From Flaccisagitta enflata (lineage: Eukaryota; Chaetognatha; Sagittoidea; Aphragmophora): a stretch of DNA of 64,000 bases. The position numbers and the translations under genes are program-made. The notes under the pieces were generated by a model. It did no database searches, was not told the origin of the DNA, and saw only the letters and a list, made by a program, of their open reading frames with translations. Of this stretch, positions 1 to 9,416 are shown in pieces. The DNA lies in the NCBI GenBank assembly GCA_965153355.1, contig OZ231126.1:108190001-108254000 (forward strand), written 5' to 3'. Positions within the stretch are counted from its first letter, which is position 1; each line of letters starts with the position of its first letter.

Positions 1-168
1 CAATAAGTACTAATAGACTTTTAGTAAAAAAAGCTCTTTTTCATGAATTTCTTTTAAAATCCTTTTAAATCACATGATTTTTTGCATAAATTTATGCATA
101 ATTATTGCATTGATTTATGAAAAAAATGATCATAAATTTATGGGCAATTAGTACCCATAGATTTATGG
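1..168. repeat. AT-rich 146-bp satellite, block 1
   Basis: Partial satellite units made of 'cataaatttatg' palindromes, 'tgatcataaatttatggg' and A/T runs. The same unit recurs at 10006-10457, 20341-20636 and 29088-29925. The block ends at the 5-bp target duplication tatgg (164-168) of the BEL/Pao element that interrupts it. Confidence 0.85.
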
Positions 169-766
169 TTTAAAGTTTAGGCGCCTTAGGGTAATGGTTG
201 GTCTGTTAGTCGGCTGTTAGAACTAAGAATAGGCTAGAGCTAATTCTGAATAAGTAGAGATAACTGTAACACGTAATAGCTGCTGATAAAGGATGAACTA
301 AGTATCTCAAGTTTTGAGTATCAAGAGGCTAAATTTACAAAGCCCGGTTTCTTACGAATATATAGAATTCATTAAAGGATGAGAAGGAAGGTTGTGCGCA
401 GAGAAAGGTTTGAATCAAGACTGAATAAGTGGAAAAGTTACTTTCTTACGATGCAGTTTTCACACACAAAGAGAATAACAGTATTCAGCTGAGAACGTAA
501 TAGAATTACAGTATCCAATCAGAAAACAGAATGCAATAATATTGACCAATAGGCTTTCATGCCATTTCACTTTTTACCGGAACTAAATTGTAAATTATAA
601 GTTACAAAGTTCTCTTTCTCAAGAAATCATTGTTTTAGTTACAACGGAAAAGCCGGCGCCTTCTCTGTCTGGAAATTTATAGGATATTTGAGAGGATAGA
701 AAAAGATAGACAGAGACAGAAAGATAGAACATAAAAATGGTCAAATTCATAATTCCATTTTTAATA
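169..766 (-). repeat. 3' LTR of BEL1 (598 bp)
   Basis: Matches 9417-10005 and 61406-62003 nearly base for base. On the element strand it starts TATTAAAAATGG and ends CTAAACTTTAAA, so it lacks the usual TG...CA ends; the boundaries are fixed by the flanking tatgg duplication and by the primer-binding site next to the other LTR. It carries a 9-bp stretch (gatgagaag region near 380) missing from the 5' LTR. Confidence 0.93.
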
Positions 767-1669
767 CTGCCCGCCAAAACCCCACTTTGGGGTTTTCTCC
801 ATTTTGAAAGTTGTGAATTGTCCAAACTCTACAAGAAAGGATCTTGCTAGAAATTTTAGTTGGTTGTAGGGGGAAGGGGTCTCCTGTCTAGGATGCAGGA
901 CCTCCGCCCTGATCCCAGAGCCTGGGAGAATGAGTTTGGGAATTTTGTTGAAGGCAGAAATCATTTCTCATGGTTTGGATCACAATAGGTTTTGAAATTA
1001 TAAAATTTTTAAAAGAATTGGCTATGGCTGCTTCAAAATTCAATATCAACATTAGTTGGGAAAGGGATCTCCTGTCTAGGATGCAAGACCTCCGCCCTGA
1101 TCCCAGAGCCTGGGAGATGATGGGACAACAACATATTTCATACAGTCAATACAGAAAGCAATCAAATATAAGATTTAAATCAATCAAAAAGGTTAACACA
1201 ATTAACACAGTTTACACAATGTTAAAATATAACGAGCGAAATGAGTGGAATCTTTAGTCCTTCGCCATTGATGTTCTGCTGACCAAATTTTTGTTTTCCA
1301 ATGTTATTTTCATTGTCTTGTTGTTGTCAATGTCGTTGTAAATTGTTTCTGGTTATGATAGCAGCCGATGGAGTCAAGAAGCCGTCCATGAGAAATGTTG
1401 ATGTTGATGTTGACGGCAACATTGGTGTTGGCGTCGATGATGATGTTGGCATCGACGTTGATGTTGGCGTCGACGTTGATGTTGGTGTCGACGTCGATGT
1501 TGGCGTTGACGTCGATGTTGGCGTCAACGTTGATGTTGATGTTGCGCACCGATAGATCTCAACCTCTCCAACAATCTTTTTAGCTAAACTCAACAGGATA
1601 AACTTGCCTCATTGCTGCTTCAGTAAAGCAGAAAAGATTGTTTGACGTAGGAGAGGCTTGAGAGTTTCT
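767..1669 (-). other. BEL1 3' noncoding region with polypurine tract and duplicated module
   Basis: About 0.9 kb between the stop of the pol frame and the 3' LTR. On the element strand the base next to the LTR is preceded by GGGGTTTTGGCGGGCAG, a plausible polypurine-type primer for plus-strand synthesis. A module of about 65 bp containing 'cctccgccctgatcccaga' occurs twice (871-935 and 1057-1120) and folds on cccag/ctggg. The same arrangement is kept in the third copy at 62004-62912. I see no gene here. Confidence 0.75.
1396..1548. repeat. GTTGATGTTGGCGTCGAC-type minisatellite
   Basis: Tandem 6/12/18-bp repeats of the gttgatgttggcgtcgac type. They stay open in several frames (Val-Asp-Val-Gly on plus, Asn-Ile-Asp-Val or Ser-Thr-Pro on minus), so the apparent ORFs are a composition effect. 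The third copy (62636-62790) has the same tract with a different internal arrangement. Confidence 0.85.
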
Positions 1670-2062
1670 TTATTCTTCGTTCCCCTCCAGAAGGACCAAA
1701 TTCTGGATGGGCCTCCTGATGTCTTTGCCTTTGTTGTCTCGAAGCGTGACAGAGCGGATGTGTCCGTCACATCCGGCGTGGCATTCTTTGATCCGCGCCA
1801 AAGGCCACAGGTGTCGTTTGACGTTTTCCTTCTTGAGGAGGACAATCGATCCAGGGGTGAGGTCCTTGGAATCCTGATGCCACTTTGGCCGTGGCTGAAG
1901 CGCAGGGAGATATTCTTTGACCCAACGATTTGTCCACGATTCGTGAAGACTTCGAAGATACTTCTGCCTTGCTGAAAAGGCTGCCCTTGGTGGTGGAATT
2001 TCCGGCCACGGATCTTGTGGTTGCTGAAGCGACCTCCCGATGAGCATTTCAGCCGGCGTCAA
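1670..2062 (-). pseudogene. BEL1 integrase C-terminal segment, shifted out of frame
   Basis: A 130-residue frame beginning MTPAEMLIGRSL, which is the usual sequence after the integrase core in BEL/Pao polyproteins, and ending LVLLEGNEE. It continues the long pol frame but in another register. A run of five G at 2089-2093 is six G at 63332-63337 in the third copy, where the two parts lie in one frame. A one-base loss in a homopolymer is therefore the likely cause; an assembly error is the alternative. Known role: the integrase C-terminal region helps bind DNA ends. Confidence 0.85.
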
Positions 2063-5000
2063 GGGTACCTGTTCAGGGTCATCAACAAGGGGGTCAAAGG
2101 TCGAGAATTAATCTGTCCCTCAATGCGGATTATGATTGTCTCAAGTTCTTTGTCAGAGACAAGAGACTGTCCTAGCACTTTTTTCAACGGAGTTTTGACG
2201 CTTTTAACAAGGCGTTCCCAAAACCCTCCCCACCATGGGGCGGCAGGAGGATTGAATTGCCAGGTGACATTAGGCAGATGCTTTGCTGCTTTTGTGAATG
2301 TTGTGGCATTATCTGAGTACAAATAAAGAGGTTTTCCTCTTTGACTGGTAAAACGAGAGAACGCTGACAGAAATTCTTCCGTCGACAGGTCATTCACAAT
2401 TTCCAGATGGATTCCTCTGGTTGAACCACAGGTGAAGAGAGCGATCCATCGCTTTTCTGCAGGTGATGTGGAATCTCTCCTTGATTTGACAAACAGAGGC
2501 CCAGCGTAATCAAGCCCAGTATGGGCAAAGGGCGGCAAAGCATTTTTTCGAAAATCCGGTAGATCTGCCATTTTCTGCTGGCACAGAGGTTTGTTAATCC
2601 GCTTGCACTTCATGCAGGATTTGGTTTCCGCTTTTACAGCAGTCATGCCTTTTATAATCCAGTATTTTTGACGCAGGTGTGCTAGGGTTTGATTTGGCCC
2701 TGCGTGGAGGTTAGAAATGTGTGCATCTCTGATTATCAGTCGAGTGAGATGAGATTTATCCGGGAGGATTATGAGATTTTTGCTTACTCTCCCTTGCATC
2801 TTCATGATGCCATTCTCCAGAACTGGATTGAATTGAATGAGTCGAGAATTTTGCGGTATAGGTTGATTTTTCTGAAGGCATGAATATTCTTCCGCAAAGA
2901 AAATTTTTTGTTCCATGGAGATGATTTTTTGGAGTGCCCTTTTCCGCTGATTTGCAAGGGGCTCATCCCTCCCCGCCAATGGGCACCCAAAACGCCACAC
3001 CATAGTGACAATGCGAAGCATTTTTTCAAACGAGCCGTAACATTCTAGTTGAATGACGGGAGGCGTGACTTGAGCGACATTTATCGCAATTTTATGCTTT
3101 TCAAGATCTGGTTTTTCCACCTCCGGTTGAGTTGGCCATTCACCCGTCTGTAAAAACTCTGGCCCATGTGCCCAGAGTTTGGCCTGTTTTTCATGAAGTG
3201 GCCAAGTCCCTCTCGAAGGGATATCTGCGGGGTTTTGATCCCCAGGAACCCACATCCACTTAGCGGAGTGGGTGGCGGAAGTGCGTTGAATGTCGGCGAT
3301 GCGATTTCCGACAAAGGGTTTGTAACGTGAAGATGAGGATTCAATCCATCCCAAAGTGATGGTTGAGTCGGACCACATGAAGGTCTCAATTTGAGATTTG
3401 AAAACCTCTGCTTTGAGGAAATTGAGAAGTTTTGTGCCAAGAACGGCACCCAACAATTCCATACGAGGAAGGCTAACGACCTCTAGGGGTTTAACCCTAG
3501 TTTTTGAGAGGAGAAAGAAGGAGCCCTTTCCAGTTATGACGTAGGCTACAGCCGCGTACGCCCCTTCTGAGGCATCCACAAAAATGTGCAAGACTATGGG
3601 CACACTGAAATAGCGTGGGATTTCAAAAACAAACAGACACGCTTTTTTGAAACATTCTATCTCCTGCCATAGAATTTCCGGGAGTGGGTCATCCCAGTTT
3701 GATCCATGCTGCCAAATCTTTTGCATGATCATTTTGCCCCAACAAATCAGGGGGGCACGTTGGCCCAGGGGGTCCCAAAATGCAGAGATCCCCTGAAGAA
3801 ATTCCCGTTTTGTTAATGGGACAGAATCCCATTCCTTAGAGGGAACATTGAGGGAATCAGTGATTGTGTTCCAATTCAGTCCAAGCACATTTGCATCCTC
3901 TCTGTCGTCAGTGCCATCAATTTGAGCCAAAAGATCTTTCCTGTTACTGTTTATCTTGTGGACTTTCATATGCATGCTGGTGAAAAATCCCTTTATTTGT
4001 GTCAAAGCATCCACGGCTTCTCCCACCGAATCTGCGGTCGAAGGGATATCATCCATGTAAAGGTCATCCAACACATGCTGACAAGCTTTTGGAAATTTTT
4101 GCTTGCTCTCCTCGCGTTCTGCATGATGCTGGCAGGTGGCCATTGAGAGAAATGGTGATGAACTCTCACCGAACATAACAGTCGTCTGTTTGGCAGTCCC
4201 TCGAGGGGTGATGATGCGATGGAGATTTTGTTGTTTTAATGGAATTTTGATTTGCCAAAACATTTTTGTGATATCTGTGGTAAAGGCTACACTGCCTGTT
4301 CTAAACCTACAGATAGAACCAACAATGTCTGGTAACAGATTGGGGCCCACATGTTGGGCACTATTGAGTGAAATCCCATTCCGACCTTTGTATGAGGCGT
4401 TTTTAACGATTCGGGTAGGAGTGGTTGGATGTCCGGGGCGAAGAACAAGATGCCATGGAAGATAATGGACCTTTTCAGTTGGTGTTTCTTCCTCCGGAAC
4501 AAGTTCTAAAACGCCTAGATCCAGTTGTCCATCAAATATATCCTGGACCGTTTTCATCTTCTCTGGATCTTTTTCCAGCATGCTCATTTGCTTTTGGTAA
4601 AGAGCTTTGGTTGGTGCAAAATTGTCCGACAAGTTTTCCACGTCACTTTTGTATGGTATCTCAACCATGTATTGCTGCTTTGACTCATCATAGGTGATGG
4701 TCTTTTTGAACTTTTCATGGACTTCTTCGTCCAAGATATTTTTCACCCGTGAATTTGGATTTGGTATGTCTTCAATCTCCCAGAATTTTTCGAGCACATT
4801 TTCCAACCGCATAACCTGCACATTATTTGTGGAGATAACATTTGCTGATTCATGGCAAATATTCCCTGATAAAATCCAACCAAACAGGGTCTCCAGCGCG
4901 CAGGGCTCATCAATACCCCCAATGATCCTTCTTCCAGTTTGGATGTGGTTGGCATAGTCATTACCAATCAGAAGTTCAACCTCGGTAGAGTCACGAGGGT

Positions 5001-7131
5001 AATCATCGGCAAATTTGATTCCTTTCAAGTGGGGGTACTCTTTTGTTGGATCAAAACATATCGCAGGCATGTCCGATACGAGTTTGTCATCAGGAGATAC
5101 CACTGCCTCCATTTCCATGAACCTACTATCTTTGGTTCTCAGGCTGACTTTGACAATGTCATAAAGTCTAGGTGTGTTAGGTTGGCTCGAAAAAGCAGTT
5201 GCTACGGCAAGCAATTCACGACGCACGACAGGAAGTTTCAAAGATTTGGCTGTACGCATTTTTATCCACGTTCGCTGAGATCCATCATCAATGAGAGAAC
5301 GCACTGTAGAATTCAGTTTCTCTTTCGGAACCGCCTTGAAGTTTTTTAGCACTGCCATTTTTTCATGGTTTGTGGTGCTATGTAGTGAGTTAACAACAGT
5401 ACCTTGAGCCGACCCACCGGCATTCGTGTCCTCCCTTTGGCCGCCAATTGCAGCTTGGGTGGGGTTGCCCTTTTGACCTTCTACCTTTTGACCTTGGTAG
5501 GGTCTTTTTGATGGATTTCCATTTCGCGAACTTTGTGGGTTCTGCCATTTGCGAGATCCATGGGTCTGCAAGTTATGCTTCCCGCTGCCTTGACCCTCAT
5601 TTTGACCCCTATGAAGAAGATGATTATGTGAGTCATTGCATTTTTTACATTTCCACTCACACTTCTTCAAGTGTTCAGGGCTGTACGGACCTAGACTCCT
5701 ACAACAGAGTCTATTTTTGTACGCAAAGTTGCGTCTCTCCGCAGGTGCCATTTTCAGAAATTTTCCACATTTATAGATCCTGTGGTTCTGACCGCAACAT
5801 GGGCATGCAGTCATGCTTGTGGATGCAAGCATGAGGGTAGTTTTTGGTCGTGCGTCCTTTGGCTTTCGTTCAGCCTTCTGCTCTTGCGCAGATCCGTAGC
5901 ATAGCATTTTTTCATGCAGAAATTCAATCAACTTTTTCGTTGAAAACGATATATCATCGTGGATTTCCTCGCGCCATTTTTGCGCCAATTCCTTTGGCAT
6001 CAACTTTTGCACAATGGGAACTATGATCCATGCCCCATTTTCCATGTCAATGCCATATTCTGTGAGACAGCGCATAGAAGTCTCGAGTGTGGTGAGAAAC
6101 GGTTTGATACTTTCCGTTTCAAAGGAGTGGAGGTCCAAAATATTTTCTGCATGAGACTGTTGAATTAAACGTGGGCGACCATACATGTCTTTGAGTGCAA
6201 GTTTTAAATGTTCATAGTTATCCTCGGTAAGACTGTAACCATCAGCCAGACCACTTGCACCTTCAATGCAGCAATTTTTCAAATAGATCAATTTGTCGAC
6301 CTTTGATAGGTCGGATCGACCATCTATGAGTGATTCAAACGCATTCCACCATCCCTGATATTCCAAAGGGGATTTGCCGGTAAATTTTGGGAGATCCATT
6401 TTTGGCAATCTTGCCTTCGTACTATTGTTTTGTGAGGATGGGGATGAGGATGGGGTTGGGGCCGTAGATGGGTCGGTTCCATCCAAAAAACTGTCAGCAC
6501 TCAAAAGGGCATTATCTGTTGAGTCCGACCACTCTGCCCCAATGGCTTGATCTGCCATTACACAATCGTCTGACATCAAGGCCCAAACATCCTGATCTTT
6601 GGCAGTCAGTTTTTTTTGAACATCAGTCAATTCTGCCATAAACCGTTTAATGGCAATTTTGTCCTCTGAAGCAAGAGCAGCATCCAGTTTGTTGACTGTT
6701 TTTGTGATTAATGCACGCACGGTCCTTCTGTCATTTCTCACTTTTTTCAATCCCTCAGCATCTTCTGGAGAGAGAGTCCTTTCAAATTCCGCGATTGTTT
6801 GTTTATGTGCATCCATGGCGCAGGTTAGCCAATACGCTTTTTGTCGTTCTAACTGTCCTCGCTCCAACTCTCGCTTTTGTTCTACCCAGATTTGGTCGTC
6901 TATTTTTCGTTTCGCTTGTTTTTGTTTACCCTGTCCGTGAAACAACAACCATTTCAATTCAATCAATTCATCTAATTGGACACCTCTTTCCTCAGGAGTT
7001 TCATTTGGATTTGATTGTGTACAAACTTCTTTAATGAGGATATGAATAGCTTTAATTTGCTGATCAATATCGTCAGTTTCCAAAATTGAAGAATTAAAGA
7101 ATTTTTGCCTAAGTTTTTGCAAAGAATCCAT
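2059..7131 (-). CDS. BEL/Pao gag-pol polyprotein (BEL1)
   Basis: A frame of 1690 residues. Order by residue: N-terminal charged, coiled-coil-like region (1-200); BEL-type gag domain around LPKMDLPKFTGKSP (about 242); two Cys/His clusters (CPCCGQNHRIYKC near 441 and CKKCNDSHNHLLH near 500); aspartic protease with IDDGSQ near 614; reverse transcriptase with YMDD at about 1025; RNase H with FVDAS near 1186; integrase with an HHCC finger (about 1470-1510) and catalytic Asp in GLDYAGP (about 1539) and YSDNAT (about 1607) plus Glu in FWERL (about 1639). It encodes particle protein and all enzymes for reverse transcription and integration. The start is the first ATG after the leader, and no env-like frame follows. 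The frame ends early through a homopolymer shift, so the last roughly 130 residues are lost. The protease has DDG where DSG or DTG is commoner; BEL2 shares this, so it is a family trait rather than decay. Confidence 0.95.
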   Translation of the reverse strand: MDSLQKLRQKFFNSSILETDDIDQQIKAIHILIKEVCTQSNPNETPEERGVQLDELIELKWLLFHGQGKQKQAKRKIDDQIWVEQKRELERGQLERQKAYWLTCAMDAHKQTIAEFERTLSPEDAEGLKKVRNDRRTVRALITKTVNKLDAALASEDKIAIKRFMAELTDVQKKLTAKDQDVWALMSDDCVMADQAIGAEWSDSTDNALLSADSFLDGTDPSTAPTPSSSPSSQNNSTKARLPKMDLPKFTGKSPLEYQGWWNAFESLIDGRSDLSKVDKLIYLKNCCIEGASGLADGYSLTEDNYEHLKLALKDMYGRPRLIQQSHAENILDLHSFETESIKPFLTTLETSMRCLTEYGIDMENGAWIIVPIVQKLMPKELAQKWREEIHDDISFSTKKLIEFLHEKMLCYGSAQEQKAERKPKDARPKTTLMLASTSMTACPCCGQNHRIYKCGKFLKMAPAERRNFAYKNRLCCRSLGPYSPEHLKKCEWKCKKCNDSHNHLLHRGQNEGQGSGKHNLQTHGSRKWQNPQSSRNGNPSKRPYQGQKVEGQKGNPTQAAIGGQREDTNAGGSAQGTVVNSLHSTTNHEKMAVLKNFKAVPKEKLNSTVRSLIDDGSQRTWIKMRTAKSLKLPVVRRELLAVATAFSSQPNTPRLYDIVKVSLRTKDSRFMEMEAVVSPDDKLVSDMPAICFDPTKEYPHLKGIKFADDYPRDSTEVELLIGNDYANHIQTGRRIIGGIDEPCALETLFGWILSGNICHESANVISTNNVQVMRLENVLEKFWEIEDIPNPNSRVKNILDEEVHEKFKKTITYDESKQQYMVEIPYKSDVENLSDNFAPTKALYQKQMSMLEKDPEKMKTVQDIFDGQLDLGVLELVPEEETPTEKVHYLPWHLVLRPGHPTTPTRIVKNASYKGRNGISLNSAQHVGPNLLPDIVGSICRFRTGSVAFTTDITKMFWQIKIPLKQQNLHRIITPRGTAKQTTVMFGESSSPFLSMATCQHHAEREESKQKFPKACQHVLDDLYMDDIPSTADSVGEAVDALTQIKGFFTSMHMKVHKINSNRKDLLAQIDGTDDREDANVLGLNWNTITDSLNVPSKEWDSVPLTKREFLQGISAFWDPLGQRAPLICWGKMIMQKIWQHGSNWDDPLPEILWQEIECFKKACLFVFEIPRYFSVPIVLHIFVDASEGAYAAVAYVITGKGSFFLLSKTRVKPLEVVSLPRMELLGAVLGTKLLNFLKAEVFKSQIETFMWSDSTITLGWIESSSSRYKPFVGNRIADIQRTSATHSAKWMWVPGDQNPADIPSRGTWPLHEKQAKLWAHGPEFLQTGEWPTQPEVEKPDLEKHKIAINVAQVTPPVIQLECYGSFEKMLRIVTMVWRFGCPLAGRDEPLANQRKRALQKIISMEQKIFFAEEYSCLQKNQPIPQNSRLIQFNPVLENGIMKMQGRVSKNLIILPDKSHLTRLIIRDAHISNLHAGPNQTLAHLRQKYWIIKGMTAVKAETKSCMKCKRINKPLCQQKMADLPDFRKNALPPFAHTGLDYAGPLFVKSRRDSTSPAEKRWIALFTCGSTRGIHLEIVNDLSTEEFLSAFSRFTSQRGKPLYLYSDNATTFTKAAKHLPNVTWQFNPPAAPWWGGFWERLVKSVKTPLKKVLGQSLVSDKELETIIIRIEGQINSRPLTPLLMTLNRYP

Positions 7132-7259
7132 TCATATTATGATTCATTTGTTTTCCTCAAATTCCTCAAATGCCTCGAATTCTTCCAATCAACTCTCTTT
7201 TTTTTTTTTTTTTGTATTGATTTAAGATGAGGGTGAGGGGAGGGGGGTTAGAGCAAGAA

Positions 7260-7590
7260 TTTTATATTATTTAGATTCAGTGTGAACCCTTCCTTTTTTC
7301 AATTCAGATGACAATGGTGTGATGTGGTAATGTGTTTATCAGATTTAGTATGAACACACTCCCTCCAAATGTTACCGATTTCCAGATTGAGTGTGAACAC
7401 AGGCTTTTTCAGAATAAATTAAAAGCCGAATTTAGTGTGAACACACTCCCTTTTTTCAGGATTTTTCAATTTTGGATTTAGTGTGAACACACTCTTCAAT
7501 CAATTCAAAGTTGGAGTTAGTGTGAACACAACCCTGGAAAGGGTTTTATAAGTTGAGAATTTTATTTTCAAATTTAATGTGAACACATCC
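7260..7590 (-). repeat. BEL1 leader minisatellite 1: AGTGTGAACACACT units
   Basis: Seven or eight spaced copies of tttAGTGTGAACACAct at 30-60 bp intervals. The best copies contain AGTGTGAACACACT, a perfect inverted repeat of AGTGTG and CACACT around AA. It lies in the untranslated leader just upstream of gag. Confidence 0.85.
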
Positions 7591-7624
7591 TCCACATATG
7601 CAATTTAAACTTGTGGAAATTGGT

Positions 7625-7915
7625 TTGTTTTTTCTCCGTCAAGCGGGCACAAAATCGGGCATACTGCCTAAGCAACAGGTATGTTTTTTCTCTGCCCAGC
7701 AGGTACAAATTCGGGCGTTCTGCCTAAGCAACAGGTATGTTTTTCCTCTGCCTAGTAGGTACAAATTCGGGCATTCTGCCTAAGCGACAGGTATGTTTTT
7801 TCTCCTCCAAGCAGGTACAAATTCGGGCATTCTGCCTAAGCAACAGGTATGTTTCTTCTCTGCCAAGCAGGTACAAAATCGGGCTTACTGCCTAAGCAAC
7901 AGGTACAAAATTAGG
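7625..7915 (-). repeat. BEL1 leader minisatellite 2: about 62-bp units
   Basis: Five tandem copies containing 'caggtacaaattcgggc' and 'ctgcctaagcaacaggtatg', separated by T-rich stretches. The apparent ORF over it (7598-7783) repeats with the unit and is not a gene. Confidence 0.85.
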
Positions 7916-7964
7916 CACGAAGTTAGGCATCCGCCTAAACCTTAGTATGTAAGTATAATTAATG

Positions 7965-8125
7965 TGTCCGCGGTGCTTTGCGGGAATCAAGTACCTATAA
8001 ATGCCTTCGCAGTGCTTAGCGGGAATCAAGTACCTATTAATGCCTCCGCAGTGCTTAGCGGGAATCAAGTACCTATTAATGCCTCTGTAGTGTTAGCAGT
8101 TACCAAGTATCTATCAATGCCTCCA
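7965..8125 (-). repeat. BEL1 leader minisatellite 3: about 45-bp units
   Basis: Three to four copies of a unit with 'gcagtgcttagcgggaatca' followed by 'agtacctattaatgcctc'. It grades into the next array, which shares the 'tacctattaatgcctc' part. Confidence 0.8.
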
Positions 8126-8585
8126 CCTCGTGGGAATAGTACCTATTAAGGTCTCCACCTTGTGAGAAAAGAACCTATTAATGCTCCCACCTTGTGGGAA
8201 AGGTACCTATTAACGCTTCCACCATGTGGGAAAAGTACCTATTAAGGTCTCCACCTTGTGGGAAAAGTACCTATGAATGCTTCCACCTTGTGGGAAAGGT
8301 ACCTATTAATGCCTCCACCTTGTGGGAAAGGTACCTATTAATCCTCCACTTTGTGGGAAAAGTACCTATTAATGCCTCCACCTTGTGGGAAAGGTACCTA
8401 TTAATGCCTCCACCCTGTGGGAAAGGTACCTATTAATCCTCCACTTTGTGGGAAAAGTACCTATTAATGCCTCCACCTTGTGGGAAATGTACCTGTTAAT
8501 GCCTCCACCCTGTGGGAAAGGTACCTATTAATCCTCCACTTTGTGGGAAAGGTACCTATTAATCTTCCACTTTGTGGGAATAAGT
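8126..8585 (-). repeat. BEL1 leader minisatellite 4: about 34-bp units
   Basis: About thirteen copies of 'ttgtgggaaaggtacctatt' plus 'aatgcctccacc', with small internal variants. Many copies contain GGTACC. Translations such as repeated INASTLWERYLL are by-products of the period. Confidence 0.88.
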
Positions 8586-9402
8586 AACAATTAACAATTA
8601 ACAATTTACAACTATCGCCGCCTTGCGGGAAAATGCATGCAAATATGCACTAGTCTGATTGTATCAGTTCAGTTAGTAAGTAAGTAGAGATGAATCTGAG
8701 CTATAAGATTCACTTAGCGAGTAAGGAAAAGTGTTAATGATGTAGTGCAAAAGTTGTGCAAATTTGTGTGCCACACTCGCTTTTGGTGTTTTTTCTTGGT
8801 TATTTGGGATGTATGTAATAGTGTTCCACACCTAAAGAAATATTATGTATTAGTTGACGTGTCCAAGGCTCACACACCTAAAGAGAAGAGAAAAAAAGGG
8901 ATTAGATTTTACGACTTTTTTCCATGAATTAGACTAAACTCGGGATTTGAGTTTTCGAGCGTACCCGGGCTCGCTCAACAGTTTAGTCAAATTTTCAGAC
9001 TCTAACAGTAGAATCCTTCAATAGTGAACTTGTGTTCACTACAACCGGATTTTATTCACTATAACCGGATTTTTATTCCCTTATAGTGGTGAGAACTCAA
9101 GTCAAGGGATTTGTTTGTGCGAGTTCTAGGTTGAAATAAAGAGTACACTTTTTTCTCGATCTTTTTTAAGCTTCAACTTACGCGGAAACTCTCTCGTATG
9201 AAGATTTTCAATCAATGATGATATTGATGATGAGGGTTTGCATAGGCAAATCGTCCAGACATTAATTTTGAATGACACAATAATGTCTGAATAAAGTGCT
9301 AATGCAGATAGATGATACAAGAAGATGATCGCGTTAAGATATCTCTATTTAAACTGAATTATCTCAATATGTTATAAGGTTTTTAAGTGGTTGTCACACA
9401 AA
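8586..9402 (-). other. BEL1 5' leader next to the primer-binding site
   Basis: Noncoding leader between the minisatellites and the primer-binding site. It holds inverted repeats: agtgaac/gttcact (9023-9029 with 9034-9040) and the larger hairpin at 8932-8988, listed separately. A motif 'cactataaccggattttta' occurs twice near 9037-9075. I see no credible gene. Confidence 0.6.
8932..8988 (-). promoter_or_regulatory. Nested hairpin in BEL1 leader, possible packaging or dimerisation signal
   Basis: An outer stem gactaaact (8932-8940) pairs with agtttagtc (8980-8988). Inside it gagcg (8957-8961) pairs with cgctc (8972-8976), and the apical loop holds the self-complementary CCCGGG (8964-8969). It lies about 430 nt downstream of the primer-binding site on the RNA. 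A self-complementary loop in a leader hairpin is how several retroviral genomes dimerise. The function here is inferred only from position and shape. Confidence 0.5.
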
Positions 9403-9416
9403 ACCCAGGGACGCCA
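9403..9416 (-). other. BEL1 primer-binding site
   Basis: On the element strand TGGCGTCCCTGGGT follows the 5' LTR with no gap. TGG pairs with a tRNA CCA end, as expected for minus-strand priming. BEL2 starts its site with the same TGGCGTCC. I do not assign the tRNA. Confidence 0.85.

Noticed and set aside
1301-1593. Open frames of Val-Asp, Ser-Thr-Pro and Asn-Ile repeats on both strands, also at 62541-62826
   Set aside because: All come from one short tandem repeat that stays open in several frames; copy number and order differ between element copies.
5285-5295. DDG in the BEL1 protease taken as an inactivating change
   Set aside because: BEL2 has the same IDDGSQ although it is a separate family, so it is a shared form rather than a lesion.
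6380-6980. Plus-strand frames opposite gag-pol of both BEL elements
   Set aside because: They are antisense shadows of the long minus-strand polyprotein frames and lack independent features.
7598-8436. Frames such as repeated INASTLWERYLL in the BEL1 leader
   Set aside because: They repeat exactly with the minisatellite period and lie antisense to the element's transcript.
7625-8585. CRISPR-like array of repeats and spacers
   Set aside because: The intervals are themselves repeats, the unit drifts, and the context is a eukaryotic retrotransposon leader.
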